64,000 nt of DNA. Origin: Paraferrimonas haliotis. GTDB taxonomy: Bacteria; Pseudomonadota; Gammaproteobacteria; Enterobacterales; Shewanellaceae. The position numbers were made by a program, and so were the translations under genes. Where the stretch lies: contig NZ_NRRB01000001.1 in assembly GCF_002282895.1 (NCBI RefSeq), positions 124,001-188,000 on the forward strand. Direction: 5' to 3'. Of the stretch, positions 35,879 to 45,963 are shown piece after piece. How positions within the stretch are numbered: position 1 is the stretch's first letter; each line of letters starts with the position of its first letter. Below the pieces are notes generated by a model. That model saw nothing but the letters and a program-made list of their open reading frames with translations, did not search any database and was not told the origin of the DNA.

Positions 35879-36334
35879 TTATTCGATGATGAACAAAGGT
35901 TCGTCAAACTCTACTGGCTCGCCATTGTCAATAAGAACTTCTTTAACAACACCGGCTTTGTCGGCTTCAATTTGATTCATCATTTTCATGGCTTCAATGA
36001 TGCACAAGGTGTCACCAACATTCACTTTTTGGCCAACTTCTACAAAGGGTGCAGAGCCTGGGGTTGCGGCGCGATAAAAAGTACCAACCATTGGCGATTT
36101 CAAGGTATGTCCCGATACTGCAGCTGGCGCAGCTTCTGCTGGCGCTGCTGCAACGGCTGCTGGAGCAGGAGCTACTGCAGGGGCTGCCGCCGGTGCCTGG
36201 ATGACTTGGGTAGCAGGAGCCGCTTGACCGTGACGGCAAATACGTACCGCCTCTTCGCCTTCGGTGATTTCCAGCTCGGCAATGCCGGACTCTTGAACTA
36301 ATTCAATCAGTTTCTTAATTTTACGAATATCCAT
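35879..36334 (-). CDS. accB: acetyl-CoA carboxylase biotin carboxyl carrier protein
   Basis: 151 residues. N-terminal dimerisation helix [17 protein letters not shown], an Ala/Pro-rich flexible linker (about 40-75), then the biotinyl domain with the EAMKMMN motif whose Lys is biotinylated. Carries the carboxyl group from AccC to the carboxyltransferase. Between aroQ (10 bp) and accC (17 bp) as in many gammaproteobacteria. Confidence 0.98.
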   Translation of the reverse strand: MDIRKIKKLIELVQESGIAELEITEGEEAVRICRHGQAAPATQVIQAPAAAPAVAPAPAAVAAAPAEAAPAAVSGHTLKSPMVGTFYRAATPGSAPFVEVGQKVNVGDTLCIIEAMKMMNQIEADKAGVVKEVLIDNGEPVEFDEPLFIIE

Positions 36335-36344
36335 AACGATTCTC

Positions 36345-36803
36345 TCAGTCTTGTTGGTTGTTAGCTGACTGCAAATATTGCGCTGCAGCCACTAGGGCAA
36401 ATTGATAACCTTGCGCACCCAGCCCGCAAATTACGCCGACGGCCTTATCCGAAAAATAGGAATGTTGGCGAAACGGTTCGCGGGCGTGAACATTAGATAG
36501 GTGCACTTCGATAAAAGGTATTCCAACACCGGTGAGCGCGTCTCTCAGGGCGACACTGGTGTGGGTATACGCCGCCGGATTTATCACAATAAAATCGGCG
36601 TCGCTGTTGTGTATTGCTTCAATGAGTTGATGCTCGGCGTTAGCTTGAACATGAGTTAACGATAAACCTAAGCTGTCGGCTTTGGCTTGAGCGTCGCTCA
36701 CAATGCGGTCTAGGGTTAGCGTTCCGTAATGTTGCGGTTCTCGAGTTCCTAATAGGTTTAGATTAGGACCATTAAGAAGCAGAACTTGCTGATTGTTCGA
36801 CAT
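36345..36803 (-). CDS. aroQ: type II 3-dehydroquinate dehydratase
   Basis: Shikimate-pathway enzyme converting 3-dehydroquinate to 3-dehydroshikimate. 152 residues, dodecameric family. [19 protein letters not shown] with the catalytic Arg and Tyr, [17 protein letters not shown], and [18 protein letters not shown] with the catalytic His. First gene of aroQ-accB-accC; GAGGA ten bases before the ATG. Confidence 0.98.
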   Translation of the reverse strand: MSNNQQVLLLNGPNLNLLGTREPQHYGTLTLDRIVSDAQAKADSLGLSLTHVQANAEHQLIEAIHNSDADFIVINPAAYTHTSVALRDALTGVGIPFIEVHLSNVHAREPFRQHSYFSDKAVGVICGLGAQGYQFALVAAAQYLQSANNQQD

Positions 36804-36845
36804 TTTGTAGCTATCCTCGGCAACTCGTTGGCTAACATGATGCTA

Positions 36846-36913
36846 ACGTGCAAAGCACGTATAGTCCATAAGCAAATGCGCGTTAGCTTGTGAACTAACG
36901 CGCACATTTGCAC
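36846..36913. repeat. two adjacent palindromes between cysE and aroQ
   Basis: ACGTGC-AAA-GCACGT (36846-36860) is a perfect 6-3-6 inverted repeat. Next to it (36872-36913) is a long hairpin: GCAAATG + CGCGTTAG pairs with CTAACGCG + CATTTGC with a 2-nt bulge, 8-nt loop. No U-run follows, so these are more likely operator, RNA-processing or REP-like elements in the aroQ promoter region than a cysE terminator. Confidence 0.5.
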
Positions 36914-36970
36914 CATTATAGAGTTTTCGACGACAATCGCAGCAAAATACTGGTCTAATGACCGAGAATT

Positions 36971-37756
36971 TTAGTCTTTGAGGACGTTTTGCTCCATATC
37001 GAGCGCAGGCATTGAGCTTGATGGCGAGCCGACAACCCTTGCTGGAATGCCGACGACCGTGGTGTGGGGGGCAACTGGACTCAGTACCACAGAACCCGAA
37101 CCAATTTTAGCACCTTCGCCAATTTCAATGTTGCCAAGTACTTTCGCACCGGCACCAATCATAACGCCTTGTCGAATTTTAGGGTGGCGATCACCGTTTT
37201 CGTTGCCGGTACCCCCTAAGGTTACCGATTGCAAAATCGATACATTATCTTCGATGACACAGGTTTCACCGACGACGATGCCGGAGGCGTGGTCAAACAT
37301 AACCCCTTTGCCAATGGTTGCGGCTGGGTGAATATCGACGCCGTAGGTTTCTGATACACGGCTTTGCAAATATAAGGCGAGGGCTCGACGATCGTTTTTC
37401 CACAAACAATGGCTGATGCGATGGGCTTGTAACGCTTTATAGCCCTTTAGGTACAGCAGCACAGTGGCGCATTGGTCAATGGCCGGGTCACGCTCTTTCA
37501 CTGCACAAATATCGAAGCCAGCGCATTCAACCAACTTAGGATGTTTTGCATAAGCGGTTTGAATGACTTCTCTTAAGGTAATGGCCGGCATGTTGCTGTC
37601 ACCCAATTGATTTGCCAGCATATAGCTTAAGGCGGCGCCTAAGTCGTCGTGGCCAATAATACTGGAGTGAAAGTAACTCGCCAGAAAGGGCTCTTTTTCC
37701 GACTGTAATACTACTTGGCTCTTAATTTCTTGCCAGACGTCTTTAATGTTAACCAC
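36971..37756 (-). CDS. cysE: serine O-acetyltransferase
   Basis: Makes O-acetylserine for cysteine synthesis. 261 residues from a GTG start preceded by GGAG. N-terminal helical domain, then left-handed beta-helix with DIHPAATIGKGVMFDHASGIVVGETCVIEDNVSILQSVTLGG containing the catalytic Asp and His; tail SSSMPALDMEQNVLKD. The extreme C-terminal Ile that binds cysteine synthase in E. coli is not present (ends in Asp). Follows darP by 17 bp on the same strand. Confidence 0.95.
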   Translation of the reverse strand: MVNIKDVWQEIKSQVVLQSEKEPFLASYFHSSIIGHDDLGAALSYMLANQLGDSNMPAITLREVIQTAYAKHPKLVECAGFDICAVKERDPAIDQCATVLLYLKGYKALQAHRISHCLWKNDRRALALYLQSRVSETYGVDIHPAATIGKGVMFDHASGIVVGETCVIEDNVSILQSVTLGGTGNENGDRHPKIRQGVMIGAGAKVLGNIEIGEGAKIGSGSVVLSPVAPHTTVVGIPARVVGSPSSSMPALDMEQNVLKD

Positions 37757-37773
37757 TTTGGTTCTCCATCAAC

Positions 37774-38298
37774 TTATTCTTGCAGTAACTGCTCGCGTAG
37801 GTATTTAAACAGTTCACGACTCGCTTTGGGCGGTTTGTTGGTGCTTGCCTCTTTATTGGCTTGGCGAACCCAGTTACGCAATCGCTGTCTATCTAATTCA
37901 GGATGTTCACTGAGCAATTGTTCAACGGCGGAATTGCCCTCAGCGATCAATGTATCTCGCTGCTGCTCAATGGCGTGAAACTTCGCATTGTTAATGGCGT
38001 GCTCGTTTTCTATCTCATAAAGCGCCTGTTTTATCGGTTCGATTTCAATATTGCGCATGATTTTGCCAATGTACTGCATATGGCGCCGTTTCGCTTCGTG
38101 CTTTTTCTCAAGACGATGCGCCAATTCGATGGCCTCTGCAAGAATGGGCTCTAGCGGTACTTTCGCCAGTTTAGCCGGCGCTAAGTTAACCAGCTTTAAG
38201 CCGATTTTCTGCAAGGCTTCTGATTCACGCTTAAGCTGTGATTTGCTGACAAACTCAGGCTCTTGCTCTTGTTCCGGCTTATCCGAAAAAGGCTTCAT
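37774..38298 (-). CDS. darP: ribosome biogenesis factor DarP (YjgA, DUF615)
   Basis: 174 residues, highly charged and helical. SKSQLKRESEALQKIGLKLVNL and MRNIEIEPIKQAL, then HPELDRQRLRNWVRQANKE match YjgA/DarP, which joins late 50S precursors and helps assemble the peptidyl-transferase centre. Divergent from pmbA exactly as in E. coli. Confidence 0.95.
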   Translation of the reverse strand: MKPFSDKPEQEQEPEFVSKSQLKRESEALQKIGLKLVNLAPAKLAKVPLEPILAEAIELAHRLEKKHEAKRRHMQYIGKIMRNIEIEPIKQALYEIENEHAINNAKFHAIEQQRDTLIAEGNSAVEQLLSEHPELDRQRLRNWVRQANKEASTNKPPKASRELFKYLREQLLQE

Positions 38299-38428
38299 GA
38301 TAAATTTCTCAATAACTAATAGAACAGTTTGCTTATATTAACAGTTTATAACGGTATTTTGCGTGTTAGGTGAAAAGAAACGCGTTACTTCTGTTATGCT
38401 TATCGCAAATTGCTATTGGAGATAAGCT

Positions 38429-39763
38429 GTGACTCAGCAAAAGTTGGACAGTGAATTGGAGCGCCTAAAGCAGGCCGTCGCGGTTGCCGTAGAGCAAGCG
38501 ACCACTCTTGGCGCCGATCAGGCGGAAGTGGCCATTAGCCGACAACAGGGGTTGTCGGTGGGTACCCGCATGAAAGAAGTGGAAACGGTTGAATTTAATC
38601 AAGACGGTGCGCTGGGCATTAGTTTGTACCTAAATGGCTGCAAAGGCACTTCTTCCACATCGGATCTAAGTCCTGAAGCGATAGAACAAGCGGTTAAAGC
38701 GGCATTTAGTATTGCTAAATACACGCAAGCTGACGAGGCCAACGGCCTAGCTGATAGCGAGCTCATGGCAACGGACCCGAAAGATCTGGATTTATGCCAT
38801 CCGCAAGATTTTACGCCGGAGCAACTGCAAGCATTAGCCATTAGAGCAGAAAGTGCGGCGATGGATGCTGGTATTGAGCATTCAGACGGTGCCCATGCAT
38901 CGGCACATACCGGCCTTAAAGTGTATGGTAATAGCCATGGCTTTTTGCACGGCAAGCTTACCAGCCGTTATGGCATCAGCATGGTTGCCATTGCTGAGCA
39001 AGACGGCAAGATGCAACGGGATTATGACTACACGTCAGCCCGTCGCTTTGATGAGCTGTGGACCCCAGAGCAAGTGGGTCAAGGAGCCGCTGAAAAAGTG
39101 TTATCACATTTGGGCGCGCGCAAGTTAGAGACGCAAACCTTGCCTGTGCTGTTTCAAAAAGAAGTGGCCACTGGCTTAATTGGTCATTTGGTTCACGCCA
39201 TCAGTGGTGGGGCTCTATACCGTAAATCGAGCTTTTTATTGGATAAACTTGGGGAAGTTGTTTTTCCTAGCTGGTTTAACATTCATGAGAATCCATGGAT
39301 AAAAGGCGGCTTAGGCAGTGCGGCCTATGACAGTGAAGGAGTGGCCACTAAGCCAGCCGATATCATCACTGACGGCGTACTCGCTCAATATTTGCTTACC
39401 AGTTACTCAGCGCGTCGCATGGGCATGCAGACCACAGGTCATGCTGGTGGTATTTATAACTGGCACATTCAAGATACTGGCGTTGATTTTCAGCAAATCT
39501 TAAAACAAATGGATAAAGGCATATTAGTCACCGAAGTCATGGGGCAGGGCGTAAACACAGTGAACGGCGATTACTCGCGCGGTGCCGCTGGTTTCTATGT
39601 GGAAAACGGTGAGATTCAATACCCAGTGGAAGAGTTCACCATTGCCGCTAACTTGAAAGACATGTTCGCCAACATTGTGGCTATTGATAATGAGCGAGAG
39701 ACTCGCTCAGCCATTGGCACCGGTGCGGTGTTAGTTGAGTCAATGAAAATTGCCGGTAACTAG
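38429..39763 (+). CDS. pmbA: metalloprotease PmbA/TldE
   Basis: Partner of TldD in a heterodimeric zinc protease that trims modified peptides and CcdA. 444 residues from a GTG start with GGAG in front. The family signatures are the N-terminal GLSVGTRMKEVETVEFNQDGALGISLYL and the C-terminal GIYNWHIQDTG...NGDYSRGAAGFYVENGEIQYPVEEFTIAANL. TldE itself lacks the metal ligands of TldD. Divergent from darP. Confidence 0.95.
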   Translation: MTQQKLDSELERLKQAVAVAVEQATTLGADQAEVAISRQQGLSVGTRMKEVETVEFNQDGALGISLYLNGCKGTSSTSDLSPEAIEQAVKAAFSIAKYTQADEANGLADSELMATDPKDLDLCHPQDFTPEQLQALAIRAESAAMDAGIEHSDGAHASAHTGLKVYGNSHGFLHGKLTSRYGISMVAIAEQDGKMQRDYDYTSARRFDELWTPEQVGQGAAEKVLSHLGARKLETQTLPVLFQKEVATGLIGHLVHAISGGALYRKSSFLLDKLGEVVFPSWFNIHENPWIKGGLGSAAYDSEGVATKPADIITDGVLAQYLLTSYSARRMGMQTTGHAGGIYNWHIQDTGVDFQQILKQMDKGILVTEVMGQGVNTVNGDYSRGAAGFYVENGEIQYPVEEFTIAANLKDMFANIVAIDNERETRSAIGTGAVLVESMKIAGN

Positions 39764-39779
39764 TTTACAAAAGACGGAG

Positions 39780-41141
39780 TTACAACAGCACTAAGGTCGC
39801 CAGCCCTAAAAAGGCAAATAAACCGATAACGTCGGTGATGGTGGTGAGCGCCATTCCACCGGCGAGGGCTGGGTCGATATTCAGCTTTTTCAGTAACAGC
39901 GGAATGGCAGCACCGGCTAATCCTGCCACGGTTAAGTTCACCAGCATGGCGCCGCTGATAAGGATGGCAAACGACACTTCGCCTTTCCATAGCCAAACCA
40001 CCACAAAAATGAGCAAGGCCCAAATAAGGCCGTTTAGAAACCCAATGGCCAGCTCTTTGCCGATGAGCCAACGGGCGTTGGAATCGCCAATGTGGCCTAG
40101 CGCCAAACCGCGGATCACCAGAGCGAGGGTTTGGTTACCGGCAACGCCGCCCATTGACGGCACAATGGTCATCAAAATAGCGATGGTGGCGAATTGCTCT
40201 AGGGTGCCTTCAAACATGCTGCTTACCGAGGCGGCTAACAAAGCAGCGAATAGATTGACCGTAAGCCACAAGCTGCGGCGCAGGGTACTTTTGAACACAG
40301 GCCCAAAGGTATCCACGTCGTCTTCCATACCCGCCATACTCAACATGGAGTGTTCCGCATCTTCACGAATAACATCCACCACATCGTCAATGGTAATTCG
40401 CCCAAGCAACTTACCGTCGTTATCAATGACCGGTGCCGATACCCAATCATGACGCTCAAACAGCATGGAAACCTTACTGTCTTCCATATCCACCGGGATG
40501 GCTTCAAGCTCTTGGTTCATCAATTTTTTGATGGTGATGTTGGGGTCACAGGTGAGCAGGGTGGTAATGGCGACTCCCCCTAATAGCTTGTCTCGCTTGT
40601 CCACAACGTACAAGGTATCGGTAGCTTCTGGCAGTTCGCCGCGTATGCGCAGATACCGCAAAATGACATCCACACTGATGTCTGGACGAATGGCCACGGT
40701 GTCGGTATTCATGAGACTGCCGGCGGTGTCATCAGGATAAGACAGCGCTTGCTCAACCCGGTGTCTATCTTGAGTGTCCATGGATTGCAGCACTTCTTGA
40801 TACACAGAATCGGGCAAACTTCTCAGGATATAAGCCAAGTCATCGGTGTCCATGCCGGCGGTCGCAGACGCTAAGCTTTCGGCGCTCATTTGGCTGATTA
40901 AGCTGTCTTTAACGTCTTCTGGCAGCTCTTCAAGAATTTCACCTTGTTGGTCATGATCCACCATTTGCCAAAGCACCATACGGGTCTTGGTTGGGGACGA
41001 TTCCAACAAAAAAGCGACGTCGGCACAGGCCATGTGGTGCAGCATTTGGCGTACGTGCACGAACATACCGCTGCTTAAGGCTTGGTTGACCTGAAGCAGT
41101 TGTTCTTCGCTGGTTTGTGTATCGAGTACGTCGAGTGCCAT
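39780..41141 (-). CDS. mgtE: magnesium transporter MgtE
   Basis: 453 residues from the ATG at 41141 (TTG three bases earlier in frame). Cytosolic N-domain of helical MgtE repeats (30-135), two CBS domains (about 140-260: MNTDTVAIRPDISV; SAPVIDNDGKLLGRITIDDVVDVI), then five membrane helices (about 285-454) with NQTLALVIRGLALG and PLLLKKLNIDPALAGG. Magnesium-gated channel. It follows ptsO by about 80 bp at the end of the rpoN-ptsO cluster. Confidence 0.95.
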   Translation of the reverse strand: MALDVLDTQTSEEQLLQVNQALSSGMFVHVRQMLHHMACADVAFLLESSPTKTRMVLWQMVDHDQQGEILEELPEDVKDSLISQMSAESLASATAGMDTDDLAYILRSLPDSVYQEVLQSMDTQDRHRVEQALSYPDDTAGSLMNTDTVAIRPDISVDVILRYLRIRGELPEATDTLYVVDKRDKLLGGVAITTLLTCDPNITIKKLMNQELEAIPVDMEDSKVSMLFERHDWVSAPVIDNDGKLLGRITIDDVVDVIREDAEHSMLSMAGMEDDVDTFGPVFKSTLRRSLWLTVNLFAALLAASVSSMFEGTLEQFATIAILMTIVPSMGGVAGNQTLALVIRGLALGHIGDSNARWLIGKELAIGFLNGLIWALLIFVVVWLWKGEVSFAILISGAMLVNLTVAGLAGAAIPLLLKKLNIDPALAGGMALTTITDVIGLFAFLGLATLVLL

Positions 41142-41221
41142 CAACTTTCGCCTTTGCCTATGCTTGGCTAAGTCTATCTTAAATAAAATGAAATATCAGG
41201 TCGGATGTGGATAACTGAGGG

Positions 41222-41500
41222 TTATTCGGCTTCGTCGAAACGGGCTTGTATTAACTGACATACGTCGGTAAGCGCTTGTTGAGCTTGAGGTCCCGTGGCA
41301 ATAACCTCCACTTCTTTACCTAAACCGCTTTCGAGCATGAGCAAGCCAAGTACACTGTCTGCCGATGCGGTTTTATTGCCTTGCTTAAGGGTAACGTTGG
41401 CGTCGTATTGAACCGCTAATTTCGCCAGCAAGGTAGCGGCGCGCGCGTGTAATCCCAGCTTATTGCATATGGTGACTTTAGCGCTCAGTCGGTCGCTCAT
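41222..41500 (-). CDS. ptsO: nitrogen-PTS phosphocarrier NPr
   Basis: 92-residue HPr-like protein. Phosphorylated His18 lies in [30 protein letters not shown] is the second signature. Passes phosphate from PtsP to PtsN. Start codon overlaps the rapZ stop by ATGA, so translation is coupled. Confidence 0.95.
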   Translation of the reverse strand: MSDRLSAKVTICNKLGLHARAATLLAKLAVQYDANVTLKQGNKTASADSVLGLLMLESGLGKEVEVIATGPQAQQALTDVCQLIQARFDEAE

Positions 41501-42339
41501 TCTAGTTCTCGATGGCGCACTTCAACTTTATGATTGCCGGCTTGAAAGAAGCTTGCGACTTTTTCTGCTAAATAGACCGAACGATGTTTGCCGCCGGTGC
41601 AACCAAAGGCAAAGGTTACGTAACTGCGGTTATTTTGCTCCAACTGAGGTAACCAAGTTTGGATAAACTCCTGCATTTGCTGATACAGCTTTTGCACGGT
41701 TTGTTGCTCATCGAGGTAATCGATAACCGGCTGCTCAAGGCCAGTATGGGGGCGCAGCTCTGGTAACCAATGAGGGTTGGGTAAAAAACGCACATCAATA
41801 ACGTAATCGGCCTCCCTAGGTAAGCCATGCTTAAAGCCAAACGAAAGGAAAGTAAGTACTAACTCTTTGGGTACCGCCCCAAACAAGTTTTCTCTAATGG
41901 TGTCACTTAAGTCGTAAATGGTTAGGTTGCTGGTATCAACGTAATGATCGGCAATATTCGCCAGGGGCGCCAACAAGGATTTTTCGTCCTTAATGGCTTT
42001 CATCAGTGACGACTGGTATTTGTTAAGCGGATGCAGGCGCCGAGTTTCGGAATACCGTTTCAGCAAAACCTCATCTTCAGAGTGTAAGTAGAAGCTGGTG
42101 ACATCGTACTGCTGTTTAAGGGTATTGAGTCGGTATTCTAATTGGTCGGAATTAATAGAGAGGTTGCGCACATCAATGCTAATTGCAACGCTGTCACAAC
42201 GGCCATCAAGTTCTTCCAGTAGCGCTGGCATCAATGACAGCGGCAAATTGTCTACGCAATAGTAGCCTAAATCTTCCAGCACTTTCAGAGCGTATGATTT
42301 TCCAGAGCCACTGCGACCCGACACAATAACCAATTTCAT
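41497..42339 (-). CDS. rapZ: RNase adapter protein RapZ
   Basis: 280 residues from the ATG at 42339. Walker [12 protein letters not shown] at the N-terminus and [17 protein letters not shown] in the C-terminal domain are those of RapZ, which senses glucosamine 6-phosphate and directs GlmZ to RNase E in enterics. Overlaps the ptsN stop by ATGA. Whether GlmZ/GlmY exist in this organism cannot be seen. Confidence 0.96.
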   Translation of the reverse strand: MKLVIVSGRSGSGKSYALKVLEDLGYYCVDNLPLSLMPALLEELDGRCDSVAISIDVRNLSINSDQLEYRLNTLKQQYDVTSFYLHSEDEVLLKRYSETRRLHPLNKYQSSLMKAIKDEKSLLAPLANIADHYVDTSNLTIYDLSDTIRENLFGAVPKELVLTFLSFGFKHGLPREADYVIDVRFLPNPHWLPELRPHTGLEQPVIDYLDEQQTVQKLYQQMQEFIQTWLPQLEQNNRSYVTFAFGCTGGKHRSVYLAEKVASFFQAGNHKVEVRHRELE

Positions 42340-42782
42340 TGCTCGCAAACCACCTCATATAGTTCGGCGTCGGTATGACTGCGTCGTAATTGTTTGCAGA
42401 TGCGTTTATCGGTAAGGGTTGCAGCCATTTGCGACAAGGTTTTTAAATGCAATTGAGCATCATCGTTGGGAACGAATAGAGCAAACAGTAGATCCACCGG
42501 TTGGTTATCGATGGCGTCATATTGAATAGGTTCTTCGCACTTCACCAATACCGCAATGGGTTTGTCGATGTTGGTAAGCTTTCCGTGGGGAATGGCAATG
42601 CCGTTCCCTATGCCGGTGCTGCCCATTTTTTCTCGGGCTAGTAGCGCTTCAAAAATTTCTTGAGGTGTTAGCTCTGGCGCTTGCTCGGCGGCAAGTTCGC
42701 TGATGAGTTGCAGCACCTTCTTTTTGCTACCTGGGGTGGCGCAATGTGCGCACCCCGGTACCAATATGGTCTTAATTTCCAT
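42336..42782 (-). CDS. ptsN: nitrogen-PTS EIIA component
   Basis: 148 residues; phospho-His66 in [33 protein letters not shown] shared with E. coli PtsN. Regulatory endpoint of the nitrogen PTS (potassium, metabolism, stress). Starts one base after hpf ends. The N-terminal end has an unusual pair of nearby Cys/His residues (CAHC, 11-14), absent from the E. coli protein. Confidence 0.96.
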   Translation of the reverse strand: MEIKTILVPGCAHCATPGSKKKVLQLISELAAEQAPELTPQEIFEALLAREKMGSTGIGNGIAIPHGKLTNIDKPIAVLVKCEEPIQYDAIDNQPVDLLFALFVPNDDAQLHLKTLSQMAATLTDKRICKQLRRSHTDAELYEVVCEQ

Positions 42783-42783
42783 C

Positions 42784-43071
42784 TTAGTGTCTAGTTAACT
42801 TCTCTTTATGCTTGATGACTTGTCGATCAAGTTTATCAATTAAGGAATCGATTGCGGCGTACATATCGGAATGTTCGGACGTTGCAAAAACTTCACCACC
42901 GGGTAAGTGCACATTGGCTTCTGCTTTTTGCTGCATTTTTTCCACATTCAACACGACATGAACGTTGTTGATTTGGTCAAAGTGACGCTCCAGCTTGGCA
43001 AACTTAGTTTCCACATAATCTCTTAAAGAATCTGTGATTTCAACGTGGTGGCCAGTTAAATTGATTTGCAT
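42784..43071 (-). CDS. hpf: ribosome hibernation promoting factor (short HPF)
   Basis: 95 residues, S30AE/YfiA fold of the short type: MQINLTGHHVEITDSLRDYVETKFAKLERHF, VHVVLNVEKMQQKAEANVHLPGG and DMYAAIDSLIDKLDRQVIKHKEK. Promotes 100S ribosome dimers in stationary phase. Next to rpoN, its usual place. Confidence 0.96.
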   Translation of the reverse strand: MQINLTGHHVEITDSLRDYVETKFAKLERHFDQINNVHVVLNVEKMQQKAEANVHLPGGEVFATSEHSDMYAAIDSLIDKLDRQVIKHKEKLTRH

Positions 43072-43094
43072 AAAACAACTCCTTGATGCTGACG

Positions 43095-44594
43095 TTACAA
43101 ACTTTTTCGTTGGTTTGAAGGTGGAATTAATAAAGCTTCGCGATACTTTGCTATGGTACGTCGAGCAACTTTAATGCCTTGCTCTGCTAGAATCTGTGCC
43201 ATTTTGCTGTCGCTAAGTGGCTTCTTCGGGTTCTCCGCGGCTACTAATTTTTTAATCAGTGCCCGAATGGCCGTCGAAGAGCATTCGCCTCCATCGTCGG
43301 TTCCAACATGACTGGAGAAAAAGTACTTAAGCTCAAAAATTCCCCTCGGGGTATGCATGTATTTTTGCGTGGTTACCCGAGAAATGGTTGACTCATGCAT
43401 ATCAACCGCCTCGGCTATATCGTTCAGTACCATGGGTTTCATGGCTTCTTCGCCATATTCAAAAAAACCTTGTTGGAACTTAACAATACAATTGGACACT
43501 TTTAATAAGGTTTCGTTGCGACTTTCTAAACTTTTTATAAACCAGCGGGCTTCTTGCAAATGGCCTTTAATAAATTGACTGTCGGATTTGCTTGTAGCCG
43601 AGTTGGCCATGGCCGCATATTGCTGGTTAACACCAATTTTAGGCATGCTATCAGGATTCAACTCCACCACCCAACGACCGTTCTTTTTGGAAACCGATAC
43701 GTCCGGTACCACGTATTGATCGTCTCCTGCTTGAATCATAGCACCTGGATTAGGGTTCAGAGTTTTTATTAGATCAAGCGCCTGCTTAAGCTCGTTTTCT
43801 TTGAGCTTGGTTTTACGCATCAGTTGCCGAAAATCGCGAGTGGCCAACAATTCCATGTACTCTGAAACTAATAGCTTGGCGGCATCGAGGGAGGGCGTGT
43901 CATTGGCGAATTGGTTCAATTGAATTTGCAAGCATTCTTGCAATGAGCGAGCTGCCACGCCAATGGGATCGAAATGCTGAATACGCTTTAAGACCGCTGC
44001 GACCTCTTCGGCTTCCACATCGCTATCGCCAACCGCTTCAACTAAATCGTCGATGCTTTGGGTTAGATAACCCTTGTCATCAATGGCGTCAATAATGGCG
44101 GTAGCAATGGCTAGGTCAAGATCGCTAAAGGGCGTTAATTGCATTTGCCAGAGGAGGTGCGCATCTAAGCTGTCGCTGGTACTGCCTTGGAATACTTTGT
44201 CGTCGTCACGGGGGAGCGCCGACGATGGCGCGCTGGATGCCGAATACATTTCATCCCAAGTGGTATCCATTGGCAACTCATCGGCGATGGAGTCTTGATT
44301 GAGGGCTTCGTTAGTTTCTACGGTGCTGGTGTCAGCGGTTGCTTGGGCGCTGCTAGCACTCTCTAGGGGTTGCGGTTCGTCCTTAGCGCTGTTCACCGGT
44401 GTTACCGAGTCATCTTGGCTATCGACGACGCTCTCTTGAGAGTCTGCTTGCTCCAATAGTGGGTTAGCGTCGAGCGCTTCTTGAATTTCTTGCTGTAGCT
44501 CTAAAGAAGACAATTGCAATAAGCGAATGGCTTGTTGTAATTGTGGGGTCATTGTCAATTGCTGACCCAGCTTTAGCTGGAGAGACGCTTTCAT
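43095..44594 (-). CDS. rpoN: RNA polymerase sigma-54 factor
   Basis: 499 residues. Region I with [25 protein letters not shown], an acidic variable region II (about 50-120), core-binding domain, helix-turn-helix [28 protein letters not shown] and the RpoN box [10 protein letters not shown] near the C-terminus. Directs transcription from -24/-12 promoters with enhancer-binding proteins. 82 bp after lptB. Confidence 0.98.
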   Translation of the reverse strand: MKASLQLKLGQQLTMTPQLQQAIRLLQLSSLELQQEIQEALDANPLLEQADSQESVVDSQDDSVTPVNSAKDEPQPLESASSAQATADTSTVETNEALNQDSIADELPMDTTWDEMYSASSAPSSALPRDDDKVFQGSTSDSLDAHLLWQMQLTPFSDLDLAIATAIIDAIDDKGYLTQSIDDLVEAVGDSDVEAEEVAAVLKRIQHFDPIGVAARSLQECLQIQLNQFANDTPSLDAAKLLVSEYMELLATRDFRQLMRKTKLKENELKQALDLIKTLNPNPGAMIQAGDDQYVVPDVSVSKKNGRWVVELNPDSMPKIGVNQQYAAMANSATSKSDSQFIKGHLQEARWFIKSLESRNETLLKVSNCIVKFQQGFFEYGEEAMKPMVLNDIAEAVDMHESTISRVTTQKYMHTPRGIFELKYFFSSHVGTDDGGECSSTAIRALIKKLVAAENPKKPLSDSKMAQILAEQGIKVARRTIAKYREALLIPPSNQRKSL

Positions 44595-44676
44595 GCTGCT
44601 AACGGTTATCCTTGTTATCGTTACTGGGTCATGAACATGGATTTGTGGGTAGGAACTAATTGCCCATACCCTTTAA

Positions 44677-45408
44677 CTATAGCCTGAATTGTTCGCCTAA
44701 GTATACAGCCCGAACCTGTTGGTTGTTCAAGATGTCCTCAGGGGCCCCTTCGGCAATTAAAGCGCCATGACTAACAATGTATGCTCGCTCGCATACATCC
44801 AAGGTTTCACGGACATTGTGGTCGGTAATAAGTACCCCAAGCCCTCGAGATTTCAACTGCTCGATGATTTTCTTAATATCGATAACTGAGATCGGATCGA
44901 CACCGGCAAAGGGTTCGTCAAGCAGCACGAATTTGGGGTTTGCCGCTAACGCGCGAGCAATCTCGACCCGACGTCGCTCACCGCCGGACAAACTCATGCC
45001 GGTGTTGTCGCGAATGTGGGTAATATGAAACTCTTCCAGAAGATATTCCAGCTCATCTTGGCGTTGCTTTTTAGTCAGCTCTTTGCGAGTTTCCAACACC
45101 GCCATAATGTTATCAACTACGGTCAGTTTGCGAAAAATGCTCGCTTCTTGAGGCAGGTAACCTATGCCTTTGCGCGAACGTTCGTGCATGGGCGCGAGCG
45201 TTAGATCTTCTTCATCGATGACGATGCGGCCTTTATCGCTTTTAACCAAACCCACCACCATGTAAAAGGTGGTGGTTTTACCGGCGCCGTTGGGACCTAA
45301 CAATCCAATGACTTGGCCAGTTTTTACCTGCAAGCTTACATCTTTAACCACTTGGCGGCTTTTGTAAGACTTAGCAACATTGCTTACGGTAAGTGTCGAT
45401 ACTTTCAT
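44677..45408 (-). CDS. lptB: LPS export ABC transporter ATPase LptB
   Basis: 243 residues. Walker [35 protein letters not shown] signature, Walker [19 protein letters not shown] His-loop. Powers LptFG to move LPS from inner membrane to the periplasmic bridge. 3 bp after lptA. Confidence 0.98.
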   Translation of the reverse strand: MKVSTLTVSNVAKSYKSRQVVKDVSLQVKTGQVIGLLGPNGAGKTTTFYMVVGLVKSDKGRIVIDEEDLTLAPMHERSRKGIGYLPQEASIFRKLTVVDNIMAVLETRKELTKKQRQDELEYLLEEFHITHIRDNTGMSLSGGERRRVEIARALAANPKFVLLDEPFAGVDPISVIDIKKIIEQLKSRGLGVLITDHNVRETLDVCERAYIVSHGALIAEGAPEDILNNQQVRAVYLGEQFRL

Positions 45409-45411
45409 GAA

Positions 45412-45963
45412 TTACTTTTCCTCAGACTGCTGCTGTTCTTGAGGTGGGGTTTTATCGCCATGATCCAGCTGCTGAGGCTGCAATATGGTAATAACCCGCT
45501 CATCGCTGTTCTCAGAGCCTTCAGCAATGATGCGTTGGGTTTCCATATTGTAGCGAATTTGATGCCCAGTAACCTTGTTACCGGTTTGCTCTAAGGTTGC
45601 TTCGCCTTCCATCACCAAGGTGTTGCTGGCAATATCGTAGCGAATTTCATTGGCAGAAGCATTGGCCGGTAGGCCGTTTTCCATCATTTGAGTGTAGGTG
45701 GCCGGTTGCCCAGTGGCAATAAGTACTTTAGCGGTTTTATCTTCGTTGGTTTGTGCCGTGAGGCGATTCGCTTTAATTTCCATGCTGCCTTGTTTAACGA
45801 CTACATCTCCATCAAAAATGATCAAACTTTTATTGATGTCGGCGCTTTGGGTGTTGGAACGAATTTTTACTTCTTGCAAGTAATCTGCGCTAGTGGCTAA
45901 TGCCGGTATCGATAGCCCAAAAGCCACGGCAAAAACAACGGCTCTTTTAATCTCATTCAACAT
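45412..45963 (-). CDS. lptA: LPS transport periplasmic protein LptA
   Basis: 183 residues from the ATG at 45963, with AAGGAA six bases upstream. Signal peptide ends IPALA. OstA-like beta-jellyroll: IRSNTQSADINKSLIIFDGDVVVKQGSMEIKANRLTA. Forms the periplasmic bridge carrying LPS to LptDE. Its start lies inside the end of lptC (11-bp overlap). Gln/Glu-rich tail. Confidence 0.95.
   Translation of the reverse strand: MLNEIKRAVVFAVAFGLSIPALATSADYLQEVKIRSNTQSADINKSLIIFDGDVVVKQGSMEIKANRLTAQTNEDKTAKVLIATGQPATYTQMMENGLPANASANEIRYDIASNTLVMEGEATLEQTGNKVTGHQIRYNMETQRIIAEGSENSDERVITILQPQQLDHGDKTPPQEQQQSEEK

Noticed and set aside
39760-40071. Frames antisense to or shifted within mgtE, frdA, the amylases and the Mla genes
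   Set aside because: They overlap strongly supported genes, lack ribosome-binding sites and show no family features.
41145-41221. Magnesium riboswitch before mgtE
   Set aside because: Only 80 bp separate ptsO and mgtE regions and the upstream leader shows no recognisable aptamer.
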